Below are positions 47,540 through 58,214 of a stretch of 64,000 bases of DNA, piece after piece; the first letter of the stretch is position 1; every line of letters starts with the position of its first letter. Source of the stretch: Oreohelix idahoensis. Lineage: Eukaryota; Mollusca; Gastropoda; Stylommatophora; Oreohelicidae. A model generated the notes under the pieces. The model had not been told where the DNA came from. It made no database searches and saw only the letters and a program-made list of their open reading frames with translations. Both the position numbers and the translations under genes were made by a program. The stretch is from positions 116,001 through 180,000 of the forward strand of contig JAMPIV010005037.1 of NCBI GenBank assembly GCA_024509875.1. The letters are read 5' to 3'.

Positions 47540-48140
47540 CGCCGAGCAACACTGATTGGTTAAAGGTAGAGAACCAATGGACATAAGGAGAGAGGAAATG
47601 GCGCTAACAGTAATGATGCACTCTCTAATGGCAGACGTTTTGTATTCTATGCCATAAACAACAGACATTGCAGAAAAGACTAAGAGACCATTAAAATCAG
47701 CACAAAACAGAACTATGCATCAATGTAAATAAAGCTAAGGGAATGAGAACATATACTACGTAAATATGTCGATAAAGATCACAGGATAACCGATTAAAGA
47801 TATGTCCAGATTTATCTACTTGGAAAGACAATTGACATAAGAGGGAGGATCAAACCAGGTTGTCAAAACCAGGATTAAAAAAATGCCAGATTTGCCTTCA
47901 GCTCCATCGAACCGATATGGAACTTCGCATCTCCTCACCAGAAAAATAACATTTGGCTGTCCATTGTTGATGTAAAATATCTCCTACTTTATGGCCCAGA
48001 AGCGGGGCATGTCACTAACAATATCACGTCAAAACTGGAGACATTCACCAACAGGTGCCTCTGTCGCATTCTCCGCATCAAATGGTCATTTGTGGCAACA
48101 AACACAGACCTGTGAAAAAGGGCCAATCAGTACAGCCAGA
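47540..48140 (+). mobile_element. Decayed LINE reverse transcriptase end and carboxy terminus
   Basis: Several frames in order read like the end of a LINE reverse transcriptase: TELCINVNKAKGMRTY near 47710, FIYLERQL near 47810, then YLLLYGPEAGHVTNNITSKL and TFTNRCLCRILRIKW near 47965-48085. Stops and shifts break it throughout. Order and spacing match intact LINEs. Confidence 0.65.
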
Positions 48141-49169
48141 TACTAGACATAACTCGGGCGTTGGCGTAGCTGGCGAGTCCTATTTAGGGCTTTATGCTAG
48201 CAGATACATAATGTTAGTCCTTTTCAGGACTTAGTATCTGTCAACGCTGATCGGGTTAGCAGTCAACAGAGTTGACTTTTTTTTTGGATGGAGTATGCGC
48301 TCTGATATAACCAAACAGGATGAAAGGAGCGCGCCTCGCCAGAAGAAGGCAAAAACCGAACCAAAAAAAAAAAGTACGGCCAGAGATTAAAGAGAGAAAA
48401 TACAGATGCTTAACATCCTCAGGAAACAACCAACCAGAATAACCAGACATGGTATGGACTTGAATCCTCGTGGAAAGAGAACAAGTGGTGATTTTTACCA
48501 CTGGTGAAAGATGACAGAATAGGAAGCCAATGTACTCTGGTGCATTGTGTACGAGAATTTTTTTCCCAAACTACCCCCTCTCCCTGGCCGCATAAATACA
48601 GACATGTACACACGCGAACACAAAACATACTTATATTCGTCGAAGTTATGAGAATGATTTAAAACACTGACTTTACTAGAAATTATCCTTACAGATAAAA
48701 CGATAAACCTGTATACTGGTAAGTGGATCTCTGTGTTAGACACCCACATTAGTGCCAGCAGCGGTTACATAAAAACAAGAACACAACAAACCCCCTAGCG
48801 TGAGTCTAATCAACAGATTACATCAGTACTGGATGGAGCCTTTTTTCAAAACAAAGTACGTAGCTGAAGATAGATGTGATGGTCTCAAAGGGACACAACT
48901 TGATCACTTGATGAAGAGCTAAAAGAAGTGGGGAATGTTTGTTCCATCGCTTGAAAAAATGAACGAAGGAAGGGACGAGGAAGGTAAAAATGGAGACGAA
49001 GGTGTCAATAATCGGTAGAGTTAACAAATGAAACTTAGACAAAGAAGAATAAGGAGAGGAAGAAGAGGAGAAAGAAAAGGAAGACCGTGATGATAAAGAA
49101 AAACATGAAGAGAGATAAGAAAAATGAAAGAGAATGAAGAAAAAGCAACAAAGAAGAGGCGGAAGTAAA
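48141..49169. other. No recognised gene; contains a stem-loop at 48201-48240
   Basis: At 48201-48240 cagatac pairs with gtatctg and an inner gtcct pairs with aggac. The rest is A-rich, with a purine-rich stretch at 49020-49170. Confidence 0.4.
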
Positions 49170-49390
49170 GAGAATACTCATGTGTACTAAACTGAAACGT
49201 CATCACGTAAAACACGTTGTCACAGAAACCACAGTCGCAAAAGCATGTGCCTGCTTGTTGCAAACTTCCTGCAAGGGGGACCTGCTGAAATGGTTGCTTC
49301 ATGGCCGAAAAGAAAATGATGATGATGGTGATGGTGATAATGATGGTGATGATGATAATGATGATGATGATGGTGATGATGATGACTAAA
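49170..49390 (+). mobile_element. SINE family C fragment with (GAT)n tail
   Basis: Blocks gcaaacttcctgcaaggggg and gctgaaatggttgcttcatg match the family end at 42480-42530. They run into about 75 bases of GAT/GGT repeats (49313-49386), probably the expanded 3' simple repeat of the SINE. Confidence 0.6.
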
Positions 49391-49635
49391 CTTACTTTTC
49401 ACACACTATTTCGTATCAATGTGACGAGGCCAGGCTCTGTAATAAAGTATGACACCAGATCGAAAGCAAGGAACCAACACAGCGACAACTGACCTTTCAT
49501 TTAGACTAACGCAAGAATCCAAAATGATGCCCCCCGGGAGGATGATGGAAATATCTCCCCGCGCTGCCATATATCCAACTTCACGACAACATCAATAATC
49601 AGATAAACATGAACAAGATTTTGATGGCATGGCCT

Positions 49636-49873
49636 TCTCGTTAACAATTCTTCTTCTTCTTCTTCCGTCCTTAGCCACCGACCGTCAAAGCAGTCAGTGG
49701 CCATTACGCCTAGTGGCGTCTTAGGGCAACAGCAGATAGGTTTTCTTTGCCATTGTTTCCCATCACGCCTATTGGCGTCTTTAGGGCAACGGCAAATCAA
49801 TCCATTTGCTGTTGTTTCCGTAATCGAAGTGACTGGCAAACGGGTGATCAGCCCGTTGGTATCTCGTTAACAA
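49636..49873 (-). mobile_element. LINE-tail SINE (family F) with 12-bp target duplication
   Basis: On the minus strand the insert (about 49861-49648) starts ccaacgggctgatcacccgt and ends in GAAGAAGAA. Both sides carry tctcgttaacaa (49636-49647 and 49862-49873). The body holds two related segments, gttgccctaaagacgccaat and gttgccctaagacgccacta. The second continues into the same 3' tail as the RTE-like LINE at 9000-9085. Near-identical copies lie at 62216-62430 and 62800-63009. Confidence 0.85.
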
Positions 49874-50062
49874 TGAAACGTCAATAAACAAAACTCATGT
49901 GTATATTTCTAAGAACTGTTTGTTCTTTGTGCAAAGAGAGATCTAAGAACAATGTAGTCGAGTGCCCAGAATGGTTTACGTTTTGTCTTTAATAACGAAT
50001 TAAAGAAGGTGAAAGAGAGTTGAAACTTGAATAAAAGATGCAGAGACAGTTCATTGAGTCAT

Positions 50063-50232
50063 AGAGTGTTATACAACTTCATAGGAGTCAGTTGTTAGAG
50101 TGTTATACAACTTTATAGGAGTCACTTGTTAGAGTGTTTTACAACTTTACAGAAGTCAATTGTTAGAGTGTTATACAACTTTATAGAAGAAAGTTGTTAT
50201 AGTGTTATACAACTTTATAGAAGTCAGTTGTA
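50063..50232. repeat. 34-bp minisatellite, about 5 copies
   Basis: The unit is agagtgttatacaactttat followed by agaagtcagttgtt, with a few substitutions per copy. Confidence 0.9.
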
Positions 50233-50279
50233 AATTAGTCACACACTCTACTGTTGAGTTAAGAATGACAGAAACATCG

Positions 50280-50372
50280 AGACAGGGAACAGACCATCCT
50301 CACTTCATAAAGCTCAGACTAGTGTAGTAAAGTCTCTAACACTTGAGGGTTGGTTGTTGTTGTTGTTGTTGT
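50280..50372 (+). mobile_element. SINE family A 3' fragment and (GTT)n
   Basis: gtgtagtaaagtctctaacac matches the SINE body at 220-238. A short (GTT)n run follows at about 50352-50372. Confidence 0.5.
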
Positions 50373-50809
50373 TATAGAAACATGACATTCCTGCTATGAT
50401 TATTTACGACAACTGAATCAGATAGGGCATTGTTATAATCTCGGCATCTTTTAAACATGAAGGCAAGTGTCGAATGTGGCGCTACTTCTGGCGTTACCTG
50501 TTAGCCCTTCTTTGGATATGTTCTTTTGGGAGGGCTTACTATCTCATATGCCAATGTTTCTCAACATTTTTACCATGGTAAAATCAATAACATATTTATT
50601 TTACATAACCAGCTAAACCCATACCTATGAACACTTGCCAGGCCATAAAAGGTTGATAGGAAAAAGTGTATTCGATTTATTATCGTCAGTATCATCTTTA
50701 ATTTTTATGTACTGCAAGTATGTGATGACAACAAACTGGAATTGTGAAACATAACAAAAACTTTGCCAAAGAGCAAAATTTAGTTATAAATCAGTACAAA
50801 TAATCCATA
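50373..50809. other. No recognised gene or element
   Basis: AT-rich sequence without frames or repeats of note. Confidence 0.45.
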
Positions 50810-51990
50810 CTCTTTAGCTCCCCAAGGAGCATAGGCCTTCAACAAACACATGCCACGTCTTACTGTCACGTGACATCAGCTTATGTTCATGCCACATCTT
50901 CCTCATTATTTTCACTTCTGTTTCCAGCTTTCTTCTCCATGTGTTTTTTGGTCTACCTCTGCCTCTCTGTCCCTGTGGATTCCAGAAAAATGACTGCCAT
51001 GTAATGCTATCAACAGGTTTCCTCAATGTGTGTCCTCAATGTGTGTCCTATCAACAGGTTTCCTCAATGTGTGTCCTCAATGTGTGTCCTATCAACAGGC
51101 TCCCCTCAATGTGTGTCCTCAATGTGTGTCCTATCAACAGGTTTCCTCAATGTGTGTCCTCAATGTGTGTCCTCAATGTGTGTCCTCAATGTGTGTCCTA
51201 TCAACAGGTTTCCTCAATGTGTGTCCTCAATGTGTGTCCTATCAACAGGTTCCCTCAATGTGTGTCCTCAATGTGTGTCCTATCAACAAGTTTCCTCATT
51301 GTGTGTCCTCAATGTGTGTCCTCAATGTGTGTCCTCAATGTGTGTCCTATCAACAGGTTTCCTCAATGTGTGTCCTATCAACAGATTTCCTCAATGTGTG
51401 TCCTCACTGTGTGTCCTATCAACAGGTTTCCTCAATGTGTGTCCTCAATGTGTGTCCTATCAACATGTTTCCTCAATGTGTGTCCTATCAACAGGTTTTC
51501 TCAATGTGTGTCCTCAATGTGTGTCCTCAATGTGTGTCCTCAATGTGTGTCCTCAATGTGTGTCCTCAATGTGTGTCCTATCAACAGGTTTCCTTAATGT
51601 GTGTCCTCAATGTGTGTCCTCAATGTGTGTCCTATCAACAGGTTTCCTCAATATGTGTCCTATCAACAGGTTTCCTCAATGTGTGTCCTATCAACAGGTT
51701 TCCTCAATGTGTGTCCTATCAACAGGTTTCCTCAGTGTGTGTCCTATCCATTGTCAGCGTTTCTTCTTCTCATCTCTATTTCCACTGGCACTTGTCTAGT
51801 TCTTGTCATCAGATCCCCATTGCTGACCTTGTCATACCATTCAATCCTTCTATTCTGCGTAAGCACCCATTTTATGAATGTCTGTAGCTTTTTTACTATT
51901 GTTTTTTGTTGTTCTCCGTGTTTAAGAGCCATACAATAGGATTGACTTGACATTTGAGTTGAAGATTCTTATTTGTGTGTTGGCCTTGAT
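50810..51990 (-). mobile_element. LINE carboxy-terminal fragment interrupted by a minisatellite
   Basis: At 50814-51026 the minus-strand frame reads LRKPVD-like MRKPVDSITWQSFFWNPQGQ, a basic segment and the ending HVFVEGLCSLGS. Beyond the array, 51740-51990 shows the upstream side of the same LINE type (ttccactggcacttgtctag, cttctattctgcgtaagcac), as at 35385-35871. The tandem array therefore sits inside LINE coding sequence, not beside it. Confidence 0.75.
51019..51735. repeat. Two-unit minisatellite derived from LINE coding sequence
   Basis: The array mixes a 13-base unit tcaatgtgtgtcc and a 15-base unit tatcaacaggtttcc in varying order. On the minus strand one 13-base unit followed by the 15-base unit starts GGACACACATTGAGGAAACC and translates as GHTLRKPVD. 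That is the LINE motif seen intact at the edge of the array (RKPVDSITW). The array therefore grew from about nine codons of the LINE. Three plus-strand frames of 218 to 285 codons across it are by-products. Confidence 0.9.
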
Positions 51991-52559
51991 TTCTCTTTAT
52001 CTCCAAGAAAAAAAAATAGTTATGACAAGGGAAATATGTGACACGTGGTCTGGTGACATATAAGTATATAAATCAATAAAACGGTATTGAATCAGTTCTA
52101 CAAATTAACGGTTCACATGAAACAAGGGACGTTTCGGGTTTTACCATTCGTCAGCCACAGTTACAAACAGGTGACAAGGACAAGAATTACATATAGGTAC
52201 TACATAAACATAAGATGATGAGAAGCATACACCAAATGAGCGATACAAGCAGATGGAAAAGTAAACACCCACAGTGATGAGCAGAAAAAAGAACAATAAT
52301 AATACAAGAAAATCGTAAAACCTGAATGAAATACCGAAACAAGAAAGTAAATAATCAACGAAACCAATAAAAGAATGAACAAAACTTCGGAACAAGTAAA
52401 AGGTCACTTAGCTAGATCCGTAGATGCTTGGAATAGAACACAGTTGCACTTAGTCCTAGAAAACGTCTAAGGAAGTGACACTAATTTATTTACTTACACT
52501 GGTGACATATACCTATAAAAGAACAAAGAGATAAGAAGAATCATCAGAAGAAAAAGAGG
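51991..52559. other. No gene; contains a hammerhead-like motif (minus strand)
   Basis: On the minus strand at about 52155-52119 the sequence reads ctgacgaatggtaaaaccc then gaaacgtccc. It has the CUGANGA and GAAA core blocks around a short stem with loop UAAAA. The upstream and downstream strands needed for the other two helices were not convincingly found. No coding frame is recognised. Confidence 0.35.
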
Positions 52560-52730
52560 AAGTACACTAATGAATAAGCAAGAGAGACAGGATGCTTCAG
52601 GCAACGGAAATATGAAGGACATGTACAACAGCACGAAGAAGCTAACAGGCAACTACAAGCAATAATATCGCCTTATCATGGACAAATGTGGAACATTTCT
52701 TATCAGCATAAGAAGAGCAAATGAAGAAAA
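52560..52730 (+). mobile_element. LINE linker fragment
   Basis: One frame reads GNMKDMYNSTKKLTGNYKQ, similar to the linker region before reverse transcriptase in several LINEs. It is short and broken, so this is tentative. Confidence 0.4.
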
Positions 52731-53667
52731 AGGGGTAATCCTTGTTTTGATATCCCCAGTGTAAGAGAAAAAGACGAAGAGAGAAAACTACTTGGGAGAA
52801 GAAAACTGGAGATAGAAATTAAAAAAGATAAATTAGCGCTGATGACACAGGGCAAGCGTATTTGGCACGCATGCGTGGAAGGTGTGGTCCTTGCTTTTTG
52901 TCCAGTGACGTTAAATACCATCAGATCAAAATAAATTTGAAACGGGGGAGGGCTAATTTGTGAGCGCAGTGAGATTACACCTGTACTGACAATCAGGAAA
53001 CCGAAATTACCACAATAATGCTAATTTTTCTTAACTAGTTCCATGGGTCTCATGGAACCCATGTCTACGCCACTCGGAACCCTGTTTCGGAAGCATTGCA
53101 ATATTTTATGATCAAGCCAGAAAACACACTTACTGAATGGAGACATAATGAAGAGTGGTTATAGGTTAACATTAAACGACACTTTTATATAAACGTTTCT
53201 ATACCGGCACGTGCGGGTACGCGCAATACACGCATAGACACAAACATTCAACTCATCATCTAATGGTTTCATTTATCTCCAAACGTAAGAACCGTTTCGA
53301 AGATGATACTGTCGTACGAGATTGTCCATCTTTTTCTTTTAGACACGCCTTGAGAACATATGGCCCAGCAGATCTTGCCCACTAATATTTTAATCGTTGA
53401 CTCCTCCACAAATAGTGGCGTGCGTCACAGCACGTTCCAGACAGCGCCAAAGATAAACACAAATAATAGAAATATATACAACAACTACCAAGACATTCTG
53501 CAAGGGTGGTGTAGTTTCTTCTTGCGTCTGTAATTATGACGCTGCGGCAAAGGTTTCCAAGAAAGATTCGAGTACATTTTGATCAATATTTTTATCAGCG
53601 GTCAATGATCTTGTGAGCCAGATCGCACCACGCTCCATTATACTCAGATATTAAAATAGGTACTAGA
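52731..53667. other. No recognised gene or element
   Basis: Mixed sequence without repeats; only short frames. Confidence 0.45.
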
Positions 53668-54465
53668 CTTTTGAGTTAAGGAAGGCAAAGGTAACGAGAA
53701 AGGGAACTGGCCACACCTCAAAAAGCGAAGACCTAGAATAGGTGAAGTTTCTAACACTTCATTCTCCTACGACATGGAGGCATATCTGGAATCATCCTTA
53801 TATGACCACAAGCTAAGCTCAATGCTATAGTATACACGTGTGGAAGTGAACCTCTGTCTGTGATGTAAATTCTCATTGACTCTTGTAATCATCTACACAC
53901 TTCCAGGGATTCCCCCTTGGGTGAAACGTGTCGAGAACCCAGCATTACACACTAAGCTTGGAGGAGTCACCTGAGCCCCAGATGTAACTCTGGCTTTTAC
54001 CTGGTTCGCAGCATGCAAGAGAATCTCACTATGGACCCACGATAGGCTGAGTGGGCTTATAAATGGCTCTGTGTTGGCGTGACAATTCCTTGTGAGAGCG
54101 CAGAACTAGAGCACCGTATTTTAGCGAATAAACATTTGGAGAGCCCTCTTGGATGGCGGAGAATGCACAGTATGCCACGCGCTTCTTACTCCTAGCTTGG
54201 GACCAGATGTGATGATCCTTTAAATGCAAGCCAAGCTGGAGAAACTGGAGCTCATGACTCCGAACTCAACATATTTCGAAATGGCAGAAAAGCCACAGGA
54301 AAAGCCTAGATCTACAGTGTAGATAATACCAAGGAGTCTTCAACTTGGTATGGGCTGCCAAAAAGCGAGAAGCTCAGCAGCCCCAGTTAAACAACAACAA
54401 AACAATTCTCCTATGGCAGTATCTGTAATGAGACTGCCTTTACATTTAGTCAATGACATTGAAGA
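53668..54465 (+). mobile_element. SINE family A copy split by a retroposon
   Basis: SINE body blocks (ggtgaagtttctaacacttc) run to 53769. The SINE continues at 54415 with tggcagtatctgtaatgaga and ctgccttta. Between them is a 636-base insert flanked by the direct repeat attctccta. The 5' head of the SINE is missing. Confidence 0.75.
53770..54405 (+). mobile_element. 5'-truncated retroposon (likely LINE 3' end) with 9-bp target duplication
   Basis: Flanked by attctccta at 53761-53769 and 54406-54414. Its 3' end reads gagaagctcagcagccccag then ttaaacaacaacaaaac, an A/C-rich tail expected of a LINE-type insertion. No long frame survives. Orientation is plus by the tail. Confidence 0.7.
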
Positions 54466-55854
54466 CTGCTGTAAAAAGCACAACAGTAGAAAATTTAACA
54501 CATAAATATAATGATCATGTCTGACGTCTTGTGGCTTTCATTTACTTCTTTCTTAGTTACTTAAGGGGCATGGTACCACCACAACATCCGGCCCCTATTA
54601 AAACGAGCCTGAATTAAAGCACTTTCATGTGCTTTTGCAAACGCGGTTGCTTTAGCAATTTATTTTATATAATTAGTAGCTAGGTTCATAGACAACCTCT
54701 TCAAAGTCGTATCTTACGAGTTACTCTCACGACCTCGCCCCCCGCGGGGGAACCTCGTCTTGTTGTGATGGCAAGTATTTCCTCCAAAACATTTAAAAAA
54801 AAAAAAATTATAAGCATTACAGTACTTCTGCTACTCACCAAATTCTTCTTTTTTGTCGTTCGCTCTCAAATAACCACATATAGCTGTCCGTCCGTCTGTG
54901 GCTTCTCTCGCCATTATACAGCTTCTCCCTCAACTCCCTCTACCTGGTGGAACTCCTCAGAAGGAACGCCACCTCCAGGATCAATATGTGCAATTGTGTT
55001 TTGAGTGACAATTACGCTGTGTCGTAGTTTACAGGTTGGATGCGATATCTGCGCCTTTCGGCCCGGTCGGCCCGGCACATCCGATTTTAGCATGTATTTT
55101 TACTCGGGTTTGCTATCCTTAGCCTGTGGCTGTCCACAGCTTACCTGCAAAGCAGCAGGTGGTTTGAAATCATAGTTTTCCTTCTCCTAGATGATTTGCC
55201 ATCCACAGCTTACAGGCTTCATCTATCCGGAGCATTCTGGATTTAGGGCGCCAGAGACTCGCTCTTCGCTTCTTCTGATGTTAGTTTCGAGCAGTCCCAC
55301 CACGAGAAGGCCAGGAATGGGCTTTTGCTGTCAGAGGTTATGTACTGTGCATGCCTTAGGAGTATTTAAGCGGAAATTGAGTGCTCATCCTCAAATCCAT
55401 TCCCGGCTTTGACAGCATTTGGGACCATGCACCGAAATCAAATCATCTTTCTCGTGCCATGCAAAGTCTGTCCTCTTTGCCTACCCGTACCACTCTTCAT
55501 GTGATCTTTCCCTATTGCCGCCAAATTTTTCCAGTTCTGTTTTTTTTTTCCATAAGTAATAAATCTTGCCTACATCAATTACATAACAGCCATTCTAAGA
55601 AGTTTAACGATATTATAAACATTTTGATTTAACGTGTCGCCAACAAGGCATTCCACAGGACAAAAAAGAACAAGAAGACGGCACAATGTATATTGAAAGG
55701 GATATTTTTTGTTTTCATAGAATTTGGCAAGATGATAAAGAATATTTGAGACGTTAACAAAGTTAAAGATTAATAAACAGTCCCCGGATGTCGAACGGCG
55801 TCCATAATTCAGCATCAGTGGTATTTACTGTAGCTATTTAATCTTAAAAAAAGC
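54466..55854. other. No recognised gene or element
   Basis: Unique-looking sequence with a GC-richer patch near 55040-55080 and a 73-residue frame at 55191-55412 without recognised domains. Confidence 0.4.
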
Positions 55855-56045
55855 ATAAATGCCGTAGGACTGTGAAGTGTTAAAGACTTTACTATAGGTC
55901 CAGCTAAGTGGGGATGACCAGGCAGAGTCAGGTATCCATTTCCACCTGAGTTATTTTGATGCCACCGGGTTTCGATCCCGGAACCCATAAACGTCGCAGC
56001 TAGAGGTAACTGACCTGAGCACTTAGCCAGTCGGGCGCTGTGTTA
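55855..56045 (-). mobile_element. SINE family A copy
   Basis: On the minus strand the B-box region is ccgggatcgaaacccggtgg, preceded by a tRNA-like head (cgactggctaagtgctcagg). The body ctgactctgcctggtcatcc and the tail near 55870 follow the family order. Confidence 0.7.
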
Positions 56046-56449
56046 TTCAGGGTACTGAAGCTTAAAGATTTTGTCCTTCAAAGACAATGTTTTCTCATTC
56101 CCTTGTCTTCTGAACTGTTTGTTCTAGAACTCCCGTTTCTCACTTCTCTCAGATCAATTTCCGTCTGGTATCCATCTTCATCAGCGACGTTTGCTTATTG
56201 AATTGCTGGTTGCCAGGGTCGCTGGCTCCGTGTATAATTCATTGTATCATTCATGTATCCTAGACATGGACATATCTGACTGCAAGATGGTGGACGATCT
56301 TAACTATCTAATCCTTTAGTTTCCGTAATCTTGCATAAAGGTGGCTTCTTCGTTTCATTCTGCTTGCTCTTTATTCGGTTTTTTCCCCTTTGAGCGTGTT
56401 TGTAAAAAGAGAGAGATTATGAACAAACAAAATTAGCCGTATGTAACAA
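56046..56449. other. No recognised gene or element
   Basis: Unique-looking sequence; nothing recognised. Confidence 0.45.
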
Positions 56450-56575
56450 AAATTAAGTCCAGTGTTTCCCCAGGGATATCTTAGAATACAACTTAATAAG
56501 AGGACTACAGCTGTCCCCGGCATGTCGTAAGAGGCAACTAATTTGACGTTGTACACGAGCCTTGGCACTTTATCA
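56450..56575 (+). mobile_element. SINE family C fragment
   Basis: ccccggcatgtcgtaagagg and caactaatttgacgttgtac match the family body at 1810-1845. Confidence 0.6.
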
Positions 56576-56598
56576 TGTATTTGAAAAAATAAACATCC

Positions 56599-58213
56599 AA
56601 TATATAAAATCCCAGCTTTTTCTGTCAGTATATAACGCTAAGGGAAGCAACTTTGGTTGAAAGTTAGACATTAAATGTATAGTTTCCCTTTTATGTACTC
56701 TCCCGAAAATAATAACACTTACCAAAGAAGAATGCGCAAATGAAGGTGTGTACAAAAATATATTTATAGAATGTGTGATCACGTATACACACATTGGGAT
56801 CTTCGCTGCTGCTACGTAGTTCGTATACTGTGGTGATGCACGGTGGGTTTTTTTTAATACTTTTGTTGCCGTTAGGTATTGGTGCTTTTGAATTTAATTC
56901 CCGTCTTATGACAAGATCACGTGAATGTTTTGGTGCAGGATTCATGGATACAACTGCTAGGGTGGCTTCATGGATACCAGCTGCAATAGTGACATCATTC
57001 TCCATACGGAGCCAAACGAGAAATGATTACAAAACATATGTGACCAACTTCCACAAAATCAAGCTAATGTCTCCATGCTGAGAACGTGAGATAGTACTAT
57101 CATGAGAAAGTTAATTTTAAAGCTACCAAAGAAAGTTCATTTTCAGGCTACCACAAGAAATTCATTTTCAGGCAACCGCTAGAAATTTCATTTTCTGGCT
57201 ACTACAAAAACGCTCATTTTCAAGTTATCACAAGAAAGTTCAATATTAGGCTAACACAAGTACGTTCATTTTCTGGCTACTATAGGGGCGTTAATTTTTC
57301 AGATTACCACAAGAAAGTTCAACATTAGACTAACACAAGTACGTTATTTTTCAGGATATCGCAAGAACGTTGATTTTCCGGATAATGCAAGAACTTTCAT
57401 TTTCAGGCTACCAAAATAAAGTAAATTTTTAGGCAACCACTATAACGTAAATTTTCAGGCCACCACCATAACGTAAATTTTTAGGATACCACAAAAACGT
57501 TCATGTTCAGGTTACCAGAAGAAACGTCTTTAAAAGGCTACCACAAGACATTCATTTTCATGCAACCAAACGAACGTTCATTTTCAGGCTACCAGAAGAA
57601 CCTTCAATTTCAGGTTACCACAAGACAGTTACACTGCCAATACAAGAACATTCTCAAAATTCATTATTTGAGAACAATTTATTAAAACCTGATCATCTGG
57701 TGAAAACCTATAAATGGTGAGGACATCAGGTGTGTCGTACCAAGTTCTTAAGAAGTATTAGCTCAAGATTACTATTTACTTTAGTAGTTTCACAGAACCA
57801 GTCTTCAATTTCTAATACCATCTACATACACATTAAAACATTTGTGAAGAGTACCACCTGATAAATGGGAAGATTAAGGCTTTGTTTCAGTATGAACAGT
57901 GCACTTTTTATCAAAAGTAGATGTGTCTACGTAAGGGCAATTTTTCTTATTCAAAAGTATTTTCTTAAAACAACTGTATATCACCACAGTACACGAACTA
58001 CGTAGCAGCAGCGAGGATCCCAATGTGTGTATACGGGATCACACATTCTATAAATATTTTTGTGCACATCGTCATTTGCGCACTTTTCTTTGTCGAGTGT
58101 TACTATTTTCGGGAGAATACATATAAAGGGAAACAATACAATTAATGTCTAACTTTAAACCAAAGTTGCATCCCTTAGCATTAGTGGCAGAAAAAGCTAG
58201 AATTTTATATATT
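56599..58213. mobile_element. Foldback element with about 235-bp inverted arms
   Basis: The left arm (56599-56838) and the reverse complement of the right arm (57980-58213) share blocks such as gttagacattaa, tctcccgaaaata, atagaatgtgtgat and gctgctgctacgtagttcgt in the same order. They show roughly 85-90% identity by eye. The inner half of each arm is the family B SINE tail. The 1.14-kb loop holds unknown sequence (56839-57090) and a minisatellite. The outer tip of the right arm is split by the Tc1-like element at 58215, so that element is younger. Confidence 0.8.
57090..57640. repeat. Minisatellite in the foldback loop, unit about 26 bases
   Basis: Variants of ttcattttcaggctaccaca followed by agaaag repeat about 19-20 times with substitutions and small length changes. 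Arm and loop sequences do not share it. Confidence 0.9.
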
Positions 58214-58214
58214 A

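Noticed and set aside
51026..51887. 218- to 285-codon frames with Cys-Val-Leu-Ser repeats
   Set aside because: Three frames on the same strand are open at once, and the array is antisense to the LINE codons it came from.
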